Of a DNA stretch of 64,000 nt, positions 10,668 through 21,281 are shown one piece after another (the first letter of the stretch is position 1; every line of letters begins with the position of its first letter). The notes under the pieces are model-generated. The model saw only the letters and a program-made list of their open reading frames with translations, was not told the origin of the DNA and made no database searches. Source of the stretch: Phellopilus nigrolimitatus (lineage: Eukaryota; Basidiomycota; Agaricomycetes; Hymenochaetales; Hymenochaetaceae). A program made the translations under genes and the position numbers. The DNA lies in assembly GCA_021029095.1 (NCBI GenBank), contig JAJOHG010000048.1:181621-245620 (forward strand), read 5' to 3'.

Positions 10668-12011
10668 ATCTTTACTTTCTTCTGTATTGGATTTGTACTT
10701 TTTATCTTCTCATTTATTTCTTTGGATCTCTTCTATTTGTTTCCCCGCAACTTGTACTGTATCATCTTATATTCTGTTTGTTCGTTGCAATCTCAAAACC
10801 ATCTCTTGAAGCACAGCTTGCGCGAAGCAGATCAGTTCTAAGATGCCAAATGCCACTTGTATCTGAATGCAAGAGATAGTGGGTACAGATATGATATAGT
10901 ATACATACAAGCCATGTTTGCGAAGGCTTCCAATTCGTGCTGTCTTCAAAAGGAGAATAGGTGCGTGGTTACGGCGTCAGAACCGAACCGCTAGATTGTG
11001 GGTAAAGGAGGAGTCTGTTTCAGTCAATAAAGAGACAACACGGATTCAACACGGAGTTGGCTGATCTGAAAAAGAATGAATGCAGACGAACATCTCCGGA
11101 ATGTATGCTTCCGATTGAATGTGGTGTAGCAATGCAAGGGTCTTCAATCGACCTGCTTCTCTACAAATGTTTTGATCATGTTTGTGATTTCTTTCTTCAC
11201 AGCGAGAGGTACGGAGGCTGAGCGAGTCTTAGTAAGTGTGTGGCTGGCTAAGAAGACACCGTCACCTACAGTGGCCCTGATCCTCGAGCTCTGTCAAGAG
11301 ATCTTTGAACCGCGTCGTCGACATGTTACGCGCCTGCTCTTCAGCGAGAGGTCAACACGAAGTGAATTGGTACGTCGCGCCGTCGCACCTTTTGCAGAGA
11401 GTTTGAACTCATCCATCCAGCCGATTTCGTTGAGTCGAGCCACGAGAGCAGCAAATATCCTGGACAAATGTTATGAGTTCTTGTCAGAGAGAATCAACAA
11501 AGAGGTTACGGTACGTACCTGTCCCATTCACCAGACTCGACCATGCGGCGATGAATATGTGCATACGTCGAATCCGCCGCCATGGTGATACTAACGCGGT
11601 GATGGTTAGACTCGGAGGTAAGCGTTGGGTTAGTGACTCGGTACCGAGACGCGGCGATCCAAAGAACGCTTCGCGCGTAGTCTTTCGCGTGCCCGCCTTA
11701 CTTTGACATTGACCTGCTAGTCGTGCCCGACGACGACGATGCCTGCCCTTAGCTATATGAATGCTCCGCTACAGGAGCTTACGATGTTCTTGCTTCACCG
11801 TTTCGATAATGCGGACTTTCCAGCCGCCCGTTGTGTCAAGGCGATCGGGAAGAGCGCGTTGCCGAAGTGTGAAGGGAGAAAATATTGATCGAACCATAGA
11901 AAACAAAACATTTTATACTGGTTTTAGACACCTAAAAACAGATATGCAACGTACGGACAGCTCAGAGCCTTTTTTTCTCCTCCGGAGCTGCTTTCAAGCA
12001 CACTGGTGACC
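10668..12011 (+). other. Intergenic with one unclassified open frame (11172-11588)
   Basis: An open frame at 11172-11588 is preceded by a good acceptor (TTTCTTCACAG at about 11203). It reads TEAERVLVSVWLAKKTPSP and later LSRATRAANILDKCYEFL. It ends soon after a GTACGTAC donor-like site near 11513. I do not recognise the protein, and later frames to 11900 are broken. It may be a gene fragment. Nothing else is seen. Confidence 0.3.
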
Positions 12012-13943
12012 ATGGTTCCCGCCAGCTTGATCGTCATTCTAGTGTTCTCTCTCTTGTCGTCAACTGTATGGGCAGAAAGCAACAAAACGCTGGACGTTAC
12101 TTTCCCCGATGCACCCGAGTCTGCGACCAACATCGTCCAGGATAACTTCCTAGGAATATCATGGGAGCTGTTTCCTATCGACTATCTGTGTGAGTCTAGC
12201 TGCTGCATCACAAACGTCGCGTGCCTATAAGTCTGTCTCTATAGGGGGTAAGACACCCGACGCCATGCCGAATGCGATGAAGAACTACCTCTCGAACATC
12301 CGCTCACGTATGGCCAACCCGTTGCGCATTAGCTTCGGCGGCAACAGTATGGACGGCTCGACCTACGTCCCAACCCAAACCGATATGATCATCCTCTCTA
12401 ACGAAGACGCGTACTACAACGACGTTCCCTGCGACTTCGGGCCGCTCTTGTTCGACGTGATGAATGCGATGGCGGACGCCGTGGGCGAGATGCAGTTCTT
12501 AATTGGGCTCAGCATGCGCAACCCATTGAACGACGACAACATCGTCGACGTAGCGGCCGCGGCCCGCGAGAAGCTTGGGTACAGACTGGACGCGCTGCTT
12601 CTGGGAAACGAGCCGGATCTGTACGCTGGACACGGAACGCGCGATGAGTACACTATTCAGAATTATGTCCCAGAAGTCGGGAAGGTTCTGGATGACCTTG
12701 CGAACTCGGCTTTCGGCAATCTCACGAACATAACCGTCATCGGAGGTCCGACAGTGTGCTGCTCTTGGAACCTCGAGGACGTTCTCGACGCGGGCTTGGA
12801 TAAACTCCATTACAAATACTTCACGTACGGCCTCCTCTTAGGAAAGACGACCTGAACTTACTTTACTATTTGAACAGCGTCCAGCATTACCCTGAATATG
12901 TATGTGGAGGTGTTTCTGCGTCAAGCTCAAATATTTCGTATTATGTCTCGCATGCGAACGGTAAGTTTTACCTTGTGTAAATGTTCACACAAATTGATTT
13001 TTATCTGCTTTGCCAGTGGCCCCATTCTTGCGATGGAATGACGCGGGCCTCGAGTCGGCAAAGAAACTGAACGTCCCTGTATTGCTCACGGAATATAATT
13101 CTGCTTCATGCGGCGGTGATCCCAGTGTTGCGCCAACGGTGAGTTACTTTACAATATAAGCACCGGGATTACTGGTCCTAACTATCTCAGTTCGCAGCTG
13201 GTCTCTGGGCCATTGACGCCGCCCTTCAGAGTGCCGCGCTCAATTTCAGCGGTGTCTACTTGCACACACGCGAGATTGGCATCACGTACAACCTCTTCGA
13301 ACCCCCGTCAGAGAGCGAGTACCTAGGTGCGGATTGGCGCACTGGCGCGGTGTACTACGCGATGCTTGTCCTCGCCGAGGTGATCTCAAACACGAAATCT
13401 ACTGTCGTCGATCTCAACCTCAACAACTCTATGACCTCGTACGATGCGACCGTCGCCGCGTACGGCGTCTACGACGGCGATGCGAAGACCAAAAGCAAGC
13501 TCGTGCTTTTCAACTTCGACTATCCGCACGCGTCAGACTCCGGACCATCTGGTTCGTTGGGCTTGGTTACGACACAGACGTTCAAGCTTCCCTGCAACCT
13601 GACAACCTCCATCGGCGTACGGTACCTACTAGCGTCGAACATTACGGAGGAAACTGCGATCACCTGGGCGGGACAGACAGCCGGGGGAAACGGAGAGCTG
13701 CGAGGGAAGCAAGCGATGGACGTGTTCGAGTGCACGTACGGGTGTGACGTCGTGGTGCCTGGACCGGGACTCGCGGTCGTGTGGCTCGACCCTGCATCTG
13801 ATGCTCAAGTCGCAGACATTTATATGGGCAACTCTACGATTGCCGGGATCTATGCAGGCGAGACTAGCGGTGCGCTGCGTCCGGGCGGCGCTGGTCTAGG
13901 TGGTGTCCTTCTCTTTGGGTTGATGGTAGCATTTGTTTTATAG
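12012..13943 (+). CDS. GH79-family secreted glycoside hydrolase (beta-glucuronidase type)
   Basis: Members release glucuronic acid from arabinogalactan or proteoglycan side chains. Exons at 12012-12189, 12245-12824, 12878-12960, 13017-13138 and 13191-13943 give 571 residues. Residues 1-21 form a signal peptide (MVPASLIVILVFSLLSSTVWA). RISFGGNSMDG opens the TIM barrel. Glu182 in LLGNEPDLY is the expected acid/base and Glu306 in LLTEYNS the expected nucleophile. The C-terminal beta domain covers about 330-530. The end has a Ser/Gly-rich stretch and a hydrophobic tail (LLFGLMVAFVL) that would suit a GPI anchor. The 53-nt third intron (12825-12877) was chosen over an apparent in-frame read-through because it restores the VQHYPEY block. 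Substrate specificity cannot be told from sequence. Confidence 0.87.
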
Positions 13944-13960
13944 GGTTTCTTGCTGGTTGC

Positions 13961-14037
13961 ATCTCACTATTCACTCGTTATCTCACTATTCACTCGTTAT
14001 CTCACTATTCGCTCGTTATCTCACTATCCTTCGTTAT
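13961..14037 (+). repeat. Short tandem repeat, about four 19-bp units
   Basis: The unit ATCTCACTATTCACTCGTT is repeated just after the GH79 stop codon, with small substitutions in units three and four. It probably lies in the 3' UTR. Confidence 0.8.
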
Positions 14038-14323
14038 CTTCTTGCTATCATTCCTACTTATATCCGTCTAGTTATTTCCTTTATTCACGAGTGGAGTGCG
14101 GATTTATAGATCCTGTAGCGCAATTCCTCGTGTGCTCAGACTGTCTGTTGAGTATCACGCTAATAGTAATCAATCTATGCTTTGTTAATGCCCATCGTGG
14201 GACGCTTTCTTCATAATTGTGGCCGAGCACTAGTACATTATTACAATATTGAGATAGATGGATGGTGAACAGTTAGATATGTTGAAAAATGAAAATACAT
14301 GATAGAAAAGTTTGTGCTCAGGC

Positions 14324-15433
14324 TCAGAAGTTTTCCAAGTCAACGTTGGAGTTGTTGAGGAACTCAGCGTCCACGAACGGAGGAGCGAGCCCGAAATGAT
14401 GGTCCGGGGACTGCGTGGACTGCACTTCATCGTAATAAGGCGAATGGGGTTGCGAGAAACTAGACAGGGTCCCGTCCCATGGGTGCTGTGCAAGAGCAGA
14501 AGCTGAATAAGCGGAGACGTCTGTGGTATTCGCGGGAACAGAGAAAGGCGAAAGATCCATGTCTTGCGAATGGGGGGAAGATGAACCGGACGCGATGGAG
14601 GACGAGTAGTCCTCCGCGATCCCGGACGTTGCGGTGAAGTGGATAAGCTCGGAGTAGAGGTTGGCAACAGTGGCGTAGATCGCTGCATCTTCCAGCTCCT
14701 CGGGCAAGAAATGAGAGGCCGATGGGGGACTGGGCAAGTATAGAGTCGACGGCGTCGAGGGGAAGTCTTCAGTTGGAGCAGGAGACGGCGAAGGGAATTT
14801 GCTTGATGGACTGCAGAGCGTGGGGGTCGAACAGGCTGAGGATGCGTCGGCGACGTCCACGGAAAGGATCTCACGTTGCTTGCGTTTATCCTCCTTGACC
14901 GGTCTACGAACAGCCTTCGAGCTCGCCTTAGGCTTTCCGTTCCCCTTAGGCTTTCCGTTCCCCTTAGACTTGCTGTTCGCCTTCGACTTGCCGTTCGCCT
15001 TACGGTAGTAGCCGTGCTCGGCCTTCTCGTGTCGGATAAGCGCAGCAGCGTCGGCGTATGCACTCTCGCAGTCTCCGATGGTGCACTTGTGTGGCTTCAA
15101 CTTAAGACTGAGAGAAGAGTGTCATTACGGGTGATATCAACGAGTTGTGTAACATCACTTACTGCCGTGCAGTAATATGCGTCTTGATGTTGGATAACTG
15201 CAACGTGCGGTACGGGCAGCCCTCATATGGGCATGGCACCTTTCTATCAACAGCGAATACAATTAGTTCAAAGGGCCTAAGTAAGTAAACAAGGGGAGGA
15301 ATGCTCACAACGCCTCGACGTCCGACGAGTGGGTGATCATGTGACGATTCAACTCGTGCTTCCTACCGAAAGCGCGATCGCATTTGGGGCAGACAATGGC
15401 CTTGACCGTATTGGGAGGAGCGGCGCGAGGCAT
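14324..15433 (-). CDS. C2H2 zinc-finger transcription factor, paralogue B
   Basis: Three exons (15433-15309, 15243-15163, 15107-14324) encode 329 residues, with exon lengths 125, 81 and 784 nt against 125, 81 and 733 in paralogue A. The fingers are CPKCDRAFGRKHELNRHMITH, CPYEGC with KTHITARH, and CTIGDC with LIRHEKAEH. After the fingers comes a tandem Lys/Gly/Asn-rich segment (GKSKANSKSKGNGKPKGNGK) that is an expansion relative to A. An Asp/Ser/Pro-rich tail follows. An upstream in-frame ATG at 15769 could add 112 residues, but the conserved TATA box between argues for the ATG at 15433. Confidence 0.85.
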
Positions 15434-16538
15434 GTTGAATAACGCTGGAATGGAGTTGGAAAGCGGGAATTGGGGCGGGAGAGGGCGGCGGATTGTGGCT
15501 GGGATGTGGGGAGTGGTGGTGATGGACTCGAACAACCCCCCAGGCAGGCCATACTTATAGGAAGGGAGGGCATCGCTTGTGGTTGAACGAGCAGAGGACT
15601 TGATTGCTTTTTTACAGGTTTTGAAAGGGAGCTGAGCGAGCTCTGATTGGCTGAGTGGCTGAGTTGCGGATTGCGGTTCTACAGGTGCACAATGGGAGCG
15701 ATTGCTTCTGAAAGGGGTAAGTCGCTCGCGCGCCTGGGCCAGGGTCCATGCTGGATCCGAATGAGGCATTTCGTCTTGTCGGTCTAAGAGTCAGTTGGAA
15801 ATATGCCATATGTGCTTTGACAGCATTGCTTATTTTACCAATCCGCAGCAAAAGCATTGAGATGATGAGACCAGAATGTTGCCTAACTATGTATTTCGTC
15901 AGTTAAGCACGGAAATAAAAACACGAAAATAATTAAATTAGAGTGGACAGGAGGCCTGCAGGAACTGTATCCTGGTCGGACCAGTGCGCGTTCAATCTTA
16001 AATCCATATTTTGCAAGTGCAGCATCCAGGGCATCTCTTGAAGCCAGCTCTCAAGCTGTGTAGTGCTTGAGAAGATAAGTGGACGGGCAGCCGGATGTTG
16101 CTACTTTCATCATAGGCTATAGCTGCAATGAAATCGAGAAGCTTGATCGTTGCATCATACAGCACTCTGCAACTGGGTTGAGGGTATCTCCAGGTGAGGG
16201 ACGAGCAATTTCTATTTTTTAAATAGGAAAATCAAGCACGGACTATGAGAGACAGTTCCTAAACAGAATAACCCGAAGACATAGGGGATCCCCAGGAGAA
16301 CAAGAACAAACCAAAAGCGGAAGAAACGCGATGTGACGAGAGTCTGTCACGCGTTGTTTGTCACCGAATACAGCTAGCCGAATTCGGAAAGAGCCCAGCC
16401 ACCGCTTCGTGTTTCCTTTCGTCCCATCGTCACGTCCGCATCGTCTCCACTCCGTCTTCTTCCACTTCCTCAACGAACCCTGCTACTTCGTCAATCGCGA
16501 CGCTGAAAGCTGCCAGATATATAGAGTTCTACAAAAGA
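15434..16538. other. Intergenic: promoter of zinc-finger gene B and of casein kinase
   Basis: Positions 15552-15559 hold the conserved TATA box of zinc-finger gene B (TATAAGTA on the minus strand). From about 15800 to 16538 no gene is recognised. The last 150 bp are pyrimidine-rich and precede the casein kinase start. Confidence 0.5.
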
Positions 16539-17943
16539 ATGGAGTTTACGTTTGGTGGGAAGTACAAGCTTGAGGAGGAGATCGGGTATGGGGGCTGTGG
16601 TACGTTGAATGGGGAAAACCATCCATTCCGCTTCCCTGGCCATCTAATTTCTTTATTTCTACGCGTTTTGCGTGCAGGCTCAGTGTACATGGGTACACAC
16701 ACTATTGCCGGGAAAGAAGTCGCCATTAAGGTCGAGTCCGCCAATACGAAGCACTCGATGCTCAAGCAAGAATCACGAATATACAAGACGCTTATGGGTG
16801 GTCCAGGCGTGCCTTGGATGATGTGGTCGGGCAAGCAGGGTCAATTTAACGTCATGATCATCGACCTTTTAGGCCCGTCTTTGGAAGACCTATTCAGAAT
16901 ATGCAACAAACATTTTACTTTGAAGACTGTGCTCCTTCTGGCAGACCAGATGGTACGTCGCTTTGTTCTTATTTTATTTTATTTTATTTTCCTCGACGTT
17001 GCTGTCAAAAAAGAATCACATTTCGTCTTCTGTTCGTATATTGGTGACTTCTGTCATTTGCTTTTCGTCATCCACTTTGAGCTACAGTTCTCTATCCTTC
17101 CACATTGGGCCGAATAGGATTCGAAGCTAACTCATGGTTGTTCTAGCTCTCTCTCACAGAGTTTATTCACTCGCGTGACTGGGTGCATCGCGACGTCAAG
17201 CCGGCGAACTTTCTCATGGGTCCCGATGTCTATACGACTTCGCGGCCATCCTCCTGCGACCGGGTGAACGTCATTGACTTCGGCCTGGCGAAGAAGTACA
17301 CGAATGGCAGGACTGGAGAACACATCAAAAACACGCACTGTGACAGCCACGGCGTTGGCACGCCCCTATTTGCGAGCATAAATACTCACAAAGGCGAGGG
17401 TAAGCAGCAATTGACTATTCGCCTCGCCACTGTTATTATTTAACGACGTGCCTGCAAATAGATTGTTCACGTCGTGACGACCTTGAGTCGCTTGCGTACA
17501 CTTTTATCTACTTCATGCGCGGGACACTCCCATGGCGAAAAGTCAAGCCGCCGCCTGATGCAGACAAGAACCCGAAATTAGCATGGGATAAGATCCTTGC
17601 TGCGAAGCTCGCAGCGGAGGCATCTGGCATCATTACGTCCGGTCTCCCAACCGAGTTTGACATATTCTTCCGCTATGTTCGTGGTCTCGCCTTTGAAGAC
17701 CTGCCAGACTATGAGGGCTGCCGCAAGCTTTTCAGAGACCTCGCGAAGAGGGAAGGCATCGAATATGATGGTGTGTTCGACTGGACGGTTGTTGGTGATC
17801 GAGTATGGCGACGGTCGAGTCAACGCTCGGCGAGTGGGAGCAGCAGCGGGAGTGGAAGACGGCGCAGGTATTGCGAGGCATGCGAGGCACGGGCGGCGAC
17901 GGAGTTGGACTCGCAATCAATTTCTCTTTCAAGGCGCTCATGA
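16539..17943 (+). CDS. Casein kinase I family Ser/Thr protein kinase, divergent
   Basis: Exons at 16539-16599, 16678-16952, 17147-17399 and 17462-17943 give 356 residues. The glycine loop is GYGGCGSVYMG, the ATP lysine is in EVAIKVES, the catalytic loop is WVHRDVKPANFL, the metal motif is VIDFGLAKK, and RRDDLESL is the CK1 signature. These place it in the CK1 fold. It diverges in two family landmarks: KPDNFL is KPANFL, and the usual GTARYASINTH is GTPLFASINTH. After the kinase domain a short tail is rich in Arg and Ser. It is probably a basidiomycete-expanded CK1 paralogue and not the conserved YCK or HHP enzyme. Activity is likely but substrate choice may be altered. Confidence 0.85.
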
Positions 17944-18664
17944 AGGAACGGGAGAGGAGAAAAAGGAAAGGCTGTATCTGTATGTTTTTATGCTTTGGGG
18001 TGTAATACTACTTGGTGGGACGGGAATGCGGTACGTCTCATTCGCACTTAAGAACTTCAAATGCATTCTTATACTGGATTTACTAGCTTTAACTATTCCC
18101 TGGCTGAGGGGTCATCGATCCTGCTGACGTTGGCAACGAGAATTCTACGACTACTGGACGAACCAAGAAAAAGGCATGGACTGCCGGACTGCTCTGGACA
18201 ACCGGGTACGTCATGGAATCTAGTTTTACTGGATTGCGGCGTGCCCGGTTTTCTCTGATTACACTCGCGGTGAGTGTGTTTTACTGTTATATCTGATTTA
18301 CAGATGTTCATTCATTAGCTGCTCTTGTCAGACGAACTTTCGCTCATGTATGCTTCTAATCTGAGCTTGAGACTCGGGAGTGTGCGTATGTAGACGGTGC
18401 TCGAGCACATCCTTGGCCCGATGCGCACCATGCTAATGTATATTTAATATCTTGACATTTTTCTCGATTAATGTATGTGTATGTGTGATTATCATGATAC
18501 GAAGGACTTCCAACAAATATCCGAACGAACTCAAAAGAATTGACCCAAAATGTTACCAGAAGTCCAAGTGAAAAGTGCCGTGACACGCGTGACATTGGTT
18601 AGTTTCTTTCTTGAAGACATGCTTTGTGCCGCGCGCACGACCCAGCTTGTCGCTGCCTGTGAAT
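17944..18664. other. Intergenic, no gene seen
   Basis: Short open frames only. No domain, repeat or RNA gene is recognised between the casein kinase and the ribosomal protein gene. Confidence 0.5.
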
Positions 18665-19571
18665 ATGCTTGCGAGACAAGCCAGGGCAAGCCTTGCTCGA
18701 ACAGAGCAATTGCTGAAGGGTACTTTTCACTCAAGGTATGTCCTAGAGTAATTGTATGAAGTTTAGCTGACTTATCACCGGAAGGCTGGCTCTGTCGAGA
18801 GGCTTCGCGACTGAAGCTACCACACCTCGTACACCATCTCCTTCAAACAGTTCTCCGCCCTTCATTTCTTCAGAAGAAGTGGCGGCTATCGAGCGTGAAT
18901 TCTCCTCGAAGATCATACACGGGCGCTCTGTGTTCCAGCCCCTCCGCCACCCGAAGACGCACGGCATCCCCGTCGCGACATTGCACGTGCGCGGGTACAA
19001 CCACCGCGCGCTCGACTTCTTCCTGCACTTCGCGTCGCACGCCGCGGCCGCGCTGGGGATCCCTGTGTCCCAGCCCGTGAGCCTCCCGACGCAGCGCTCG
19101 ATGTGGACCGTGCTGAAGGGTCCCTTCGTACACAAGAAGAGCCAGGAGAACTTCGACCGCAAGGTGCATAAGCGCGTGATAAAGGCATGGGATGCAACGG
19201 ACGGCGTCGTCGAGCGCTGGATACGCTATCTCCAGATGTTCCCCCAACCGTCGATCGGTCTGCGCATCGTGCGCTGGCACCGCGCGCCAATAGGCATCGG
19301 GCGGAAACATGCGGAGACGACGACCGACACGCAGAAGGAGACGATGCGGTTGGAGAATGTGACGGACCGCGAGAGGGTTAAGAAGGTCGCGAAGAAGATT
19401 GTCAAGCAGGAGACGGCAGCAGCGAATCTGACCCCTGCGGTGCCGAAAGTGATCACGCAGAAGAAAAATGTGAAGGCCTCGAAAAATGTGAAGGACCTCG
19501 ACAGCTGCTCGGGGCAAGAAGTAACTTATATGTACGTATGTGGAATTTCTAAATACACTACAAAATGCTAA
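18665..19571 (+). CDS. RSM10: Mitochondrial small-subunit ribosomal protein uS10m
   Basis: This is a component of the mitochondrial ribosome small subunit. Two exons (18665-18735 and 18785-19571) encode 285 residues. The first exon and the start of the second give a typical matrix-targeting peptide: MLARQARASLARTEQLLKG, then SRGFATEATT. This frame was preferred over the longer overlapping frame from 18550, which cannot join in phase. The uS10 core covers about residues 60-170: HPKTHGIPVATLHVRGYN, LPTQRSMWTVLKGPFVHKKS, ENFDRKVHKRVIKAWDA and VVERWIRYL. A Lys-rich extension of about 80 residues follows and may contain an unrecognised 3' intron. Confidence 0.85.
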
Positions 19572-21281
19572 CAAGCAGTACAGACTTAGATTTTCATACA
19601 TACTTAATGCACAATTACGGTCAAAGTACCTGGTCAGAGTTTTGAGCAAAAACTCTTGCTAGTCCGTCGCGGAGAAAACATTTATTGACTATGCTATGTG
19701 CTCCACGAAACCCGGTTTTCACAGAGATAAGAAGATCGGCTCTGTCGTTCTGCAACATAAAGCTATTCGCACCTGACCTGCTGCGAATAACACCACTACG
19801 CCTAGTAATGGAGTTCACGTTATGAAATCTATCCTCGATGCTTGCCGCAAACCAGTGTATGCGGACTTCTGCAATTATCGTCACACATATTGACTAGCTC
19901 AAGCCAGTGGGGTCACCCTCTGGCGCTAAAGCTCGCACGGGGAATAAAAACATCTCGAGGAAGCGGAGATTCAAGAGAACGCGGCGTCGAGACTCATACT
20001 GTAAATTTCACACGTATGCATCGGATGTAATTTTGAAAGATATGAAGTCGACCGAGCTACTTGCTATGTATATTAGCGCTATATTTTTTATGGAATTCGT
20101 GCGCATAAATCGTTTTGGATCTTTACCGAGCTGCCAAAGCCACAGCGACATAGGCGCTCGTTGTTCATGCATGACCAGATTTGGCTAGCTTGCTTACCTA
20201 CTCGAGAAAAATTGTGTCTGCGCACGGACCACGCACAGAGGATATAAAGTGGTGCCCTCTCGCTTTGTTGTTTCCTTAGAACATACTCAGCTAGGATCTA
20301 TTTTATAGAAACTAACTCGAGTCTCGCATGTTTACACATGCCACATCCTTCAAATCCAGTAGATGACTTTCGCGCTCTCTCGTCATACTGAGAACTATGC
20401 TCCTTGTGAGCTCGAGGACGTTTGGCTTGTGCTTGTTGTGCTGCCTCTTCGGGGGTGCGCGGCAGGCCTTGCCAGCGAGTAGAGCGTTTGTCTGATGGAT
20501 TCCTTTCCTTTCTTTCTTACTGTCCTTTGTATCATTGTCGTTAGTCGAATATATATGTACGAGTTGTCATAATAAATTGTCTCCAGACTATCCAATCTAC
20601 CTGAATTGTGACTATGAAGAGTGTTTCTACGTTGAAAATGTTGCTTTGGAGTTTTCAGTTCATATAGTCAGACATCCATGTTTGACTGATTCCTATGTTT
20701 AGCACTGCAAACTTTTGCTGCCGGTTACCTTGGCAGACATTTCCATGGATCCGATGTAAGTATACTTTGAAGGTTCTAGGCCATGATTTCTGAATCCATG
20801 GCCCGTACACCCGTGGCCCGGTTGCTTATCTCTTCAGAACAGACATTCATAAAATGTCATTGTCAAACAACAATGTGAAACGGGCCCTGAGTTTTTCTAA
20901 GCTATACAGGCCCCAAGAATAAAGTAGCCAGGAATAAGCAAACATCGGCGAAAGATCATATCTCTCAACAATATCAAATTGATGAACAAATTGATGCACT
21001 GCGGAGGCTCACGGATGGATGGGAATTCGAGAGGACGAGGAAGTCGTAGGGGTTATTGTAAGTTATGTAACCCTAAAGTAAACGTTCTTGTTTACATACG
21101 CCCACTGGCGTCAAGGAGACCAACGAGCCAACAGCGTTTCAACTGTTGCGAGCTCCCTCCTCCGCCCACCCTCTATCTCTCTTTTAACCCCTACTCCCAC
21201 CGCAGGTCGGTCTCAACAGCGCAGAGCGCTCACTCGTTTTTCTCCAGGTTTTCTTCACACTAGACTATACTCTTTGACAAC
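19572..21281. other. Intergenic, with one short signal-like reading frame
   Basis: No conventional gene is seen. At 20397-20498 (+) a 33-codon frame begins MLLVSSRTFGLCLLCCLFGG, which resembles a secretion signal. A TATA-like ATATAAAG lies near 20240. Whether it is translated is unknown. The last 150 bp before 21282 are pyrimidine-rich and probably belong to the noxA leader. Confidence 0.35.

Noticed and set aside
12825..12841. A 17-nt intron in the GH79 gene
   Set aside because: Too short to splice; the 53-nt alternative ending at 12877 restores the family block.
18879..19571. Start of the ribosomal protein at the codon near 18879
   Set aside because: That codon is GTG. Reading upstream gives an in-frame targeting sequence and an intron to the ATG at 18665, which fits a mitochondrial protein.
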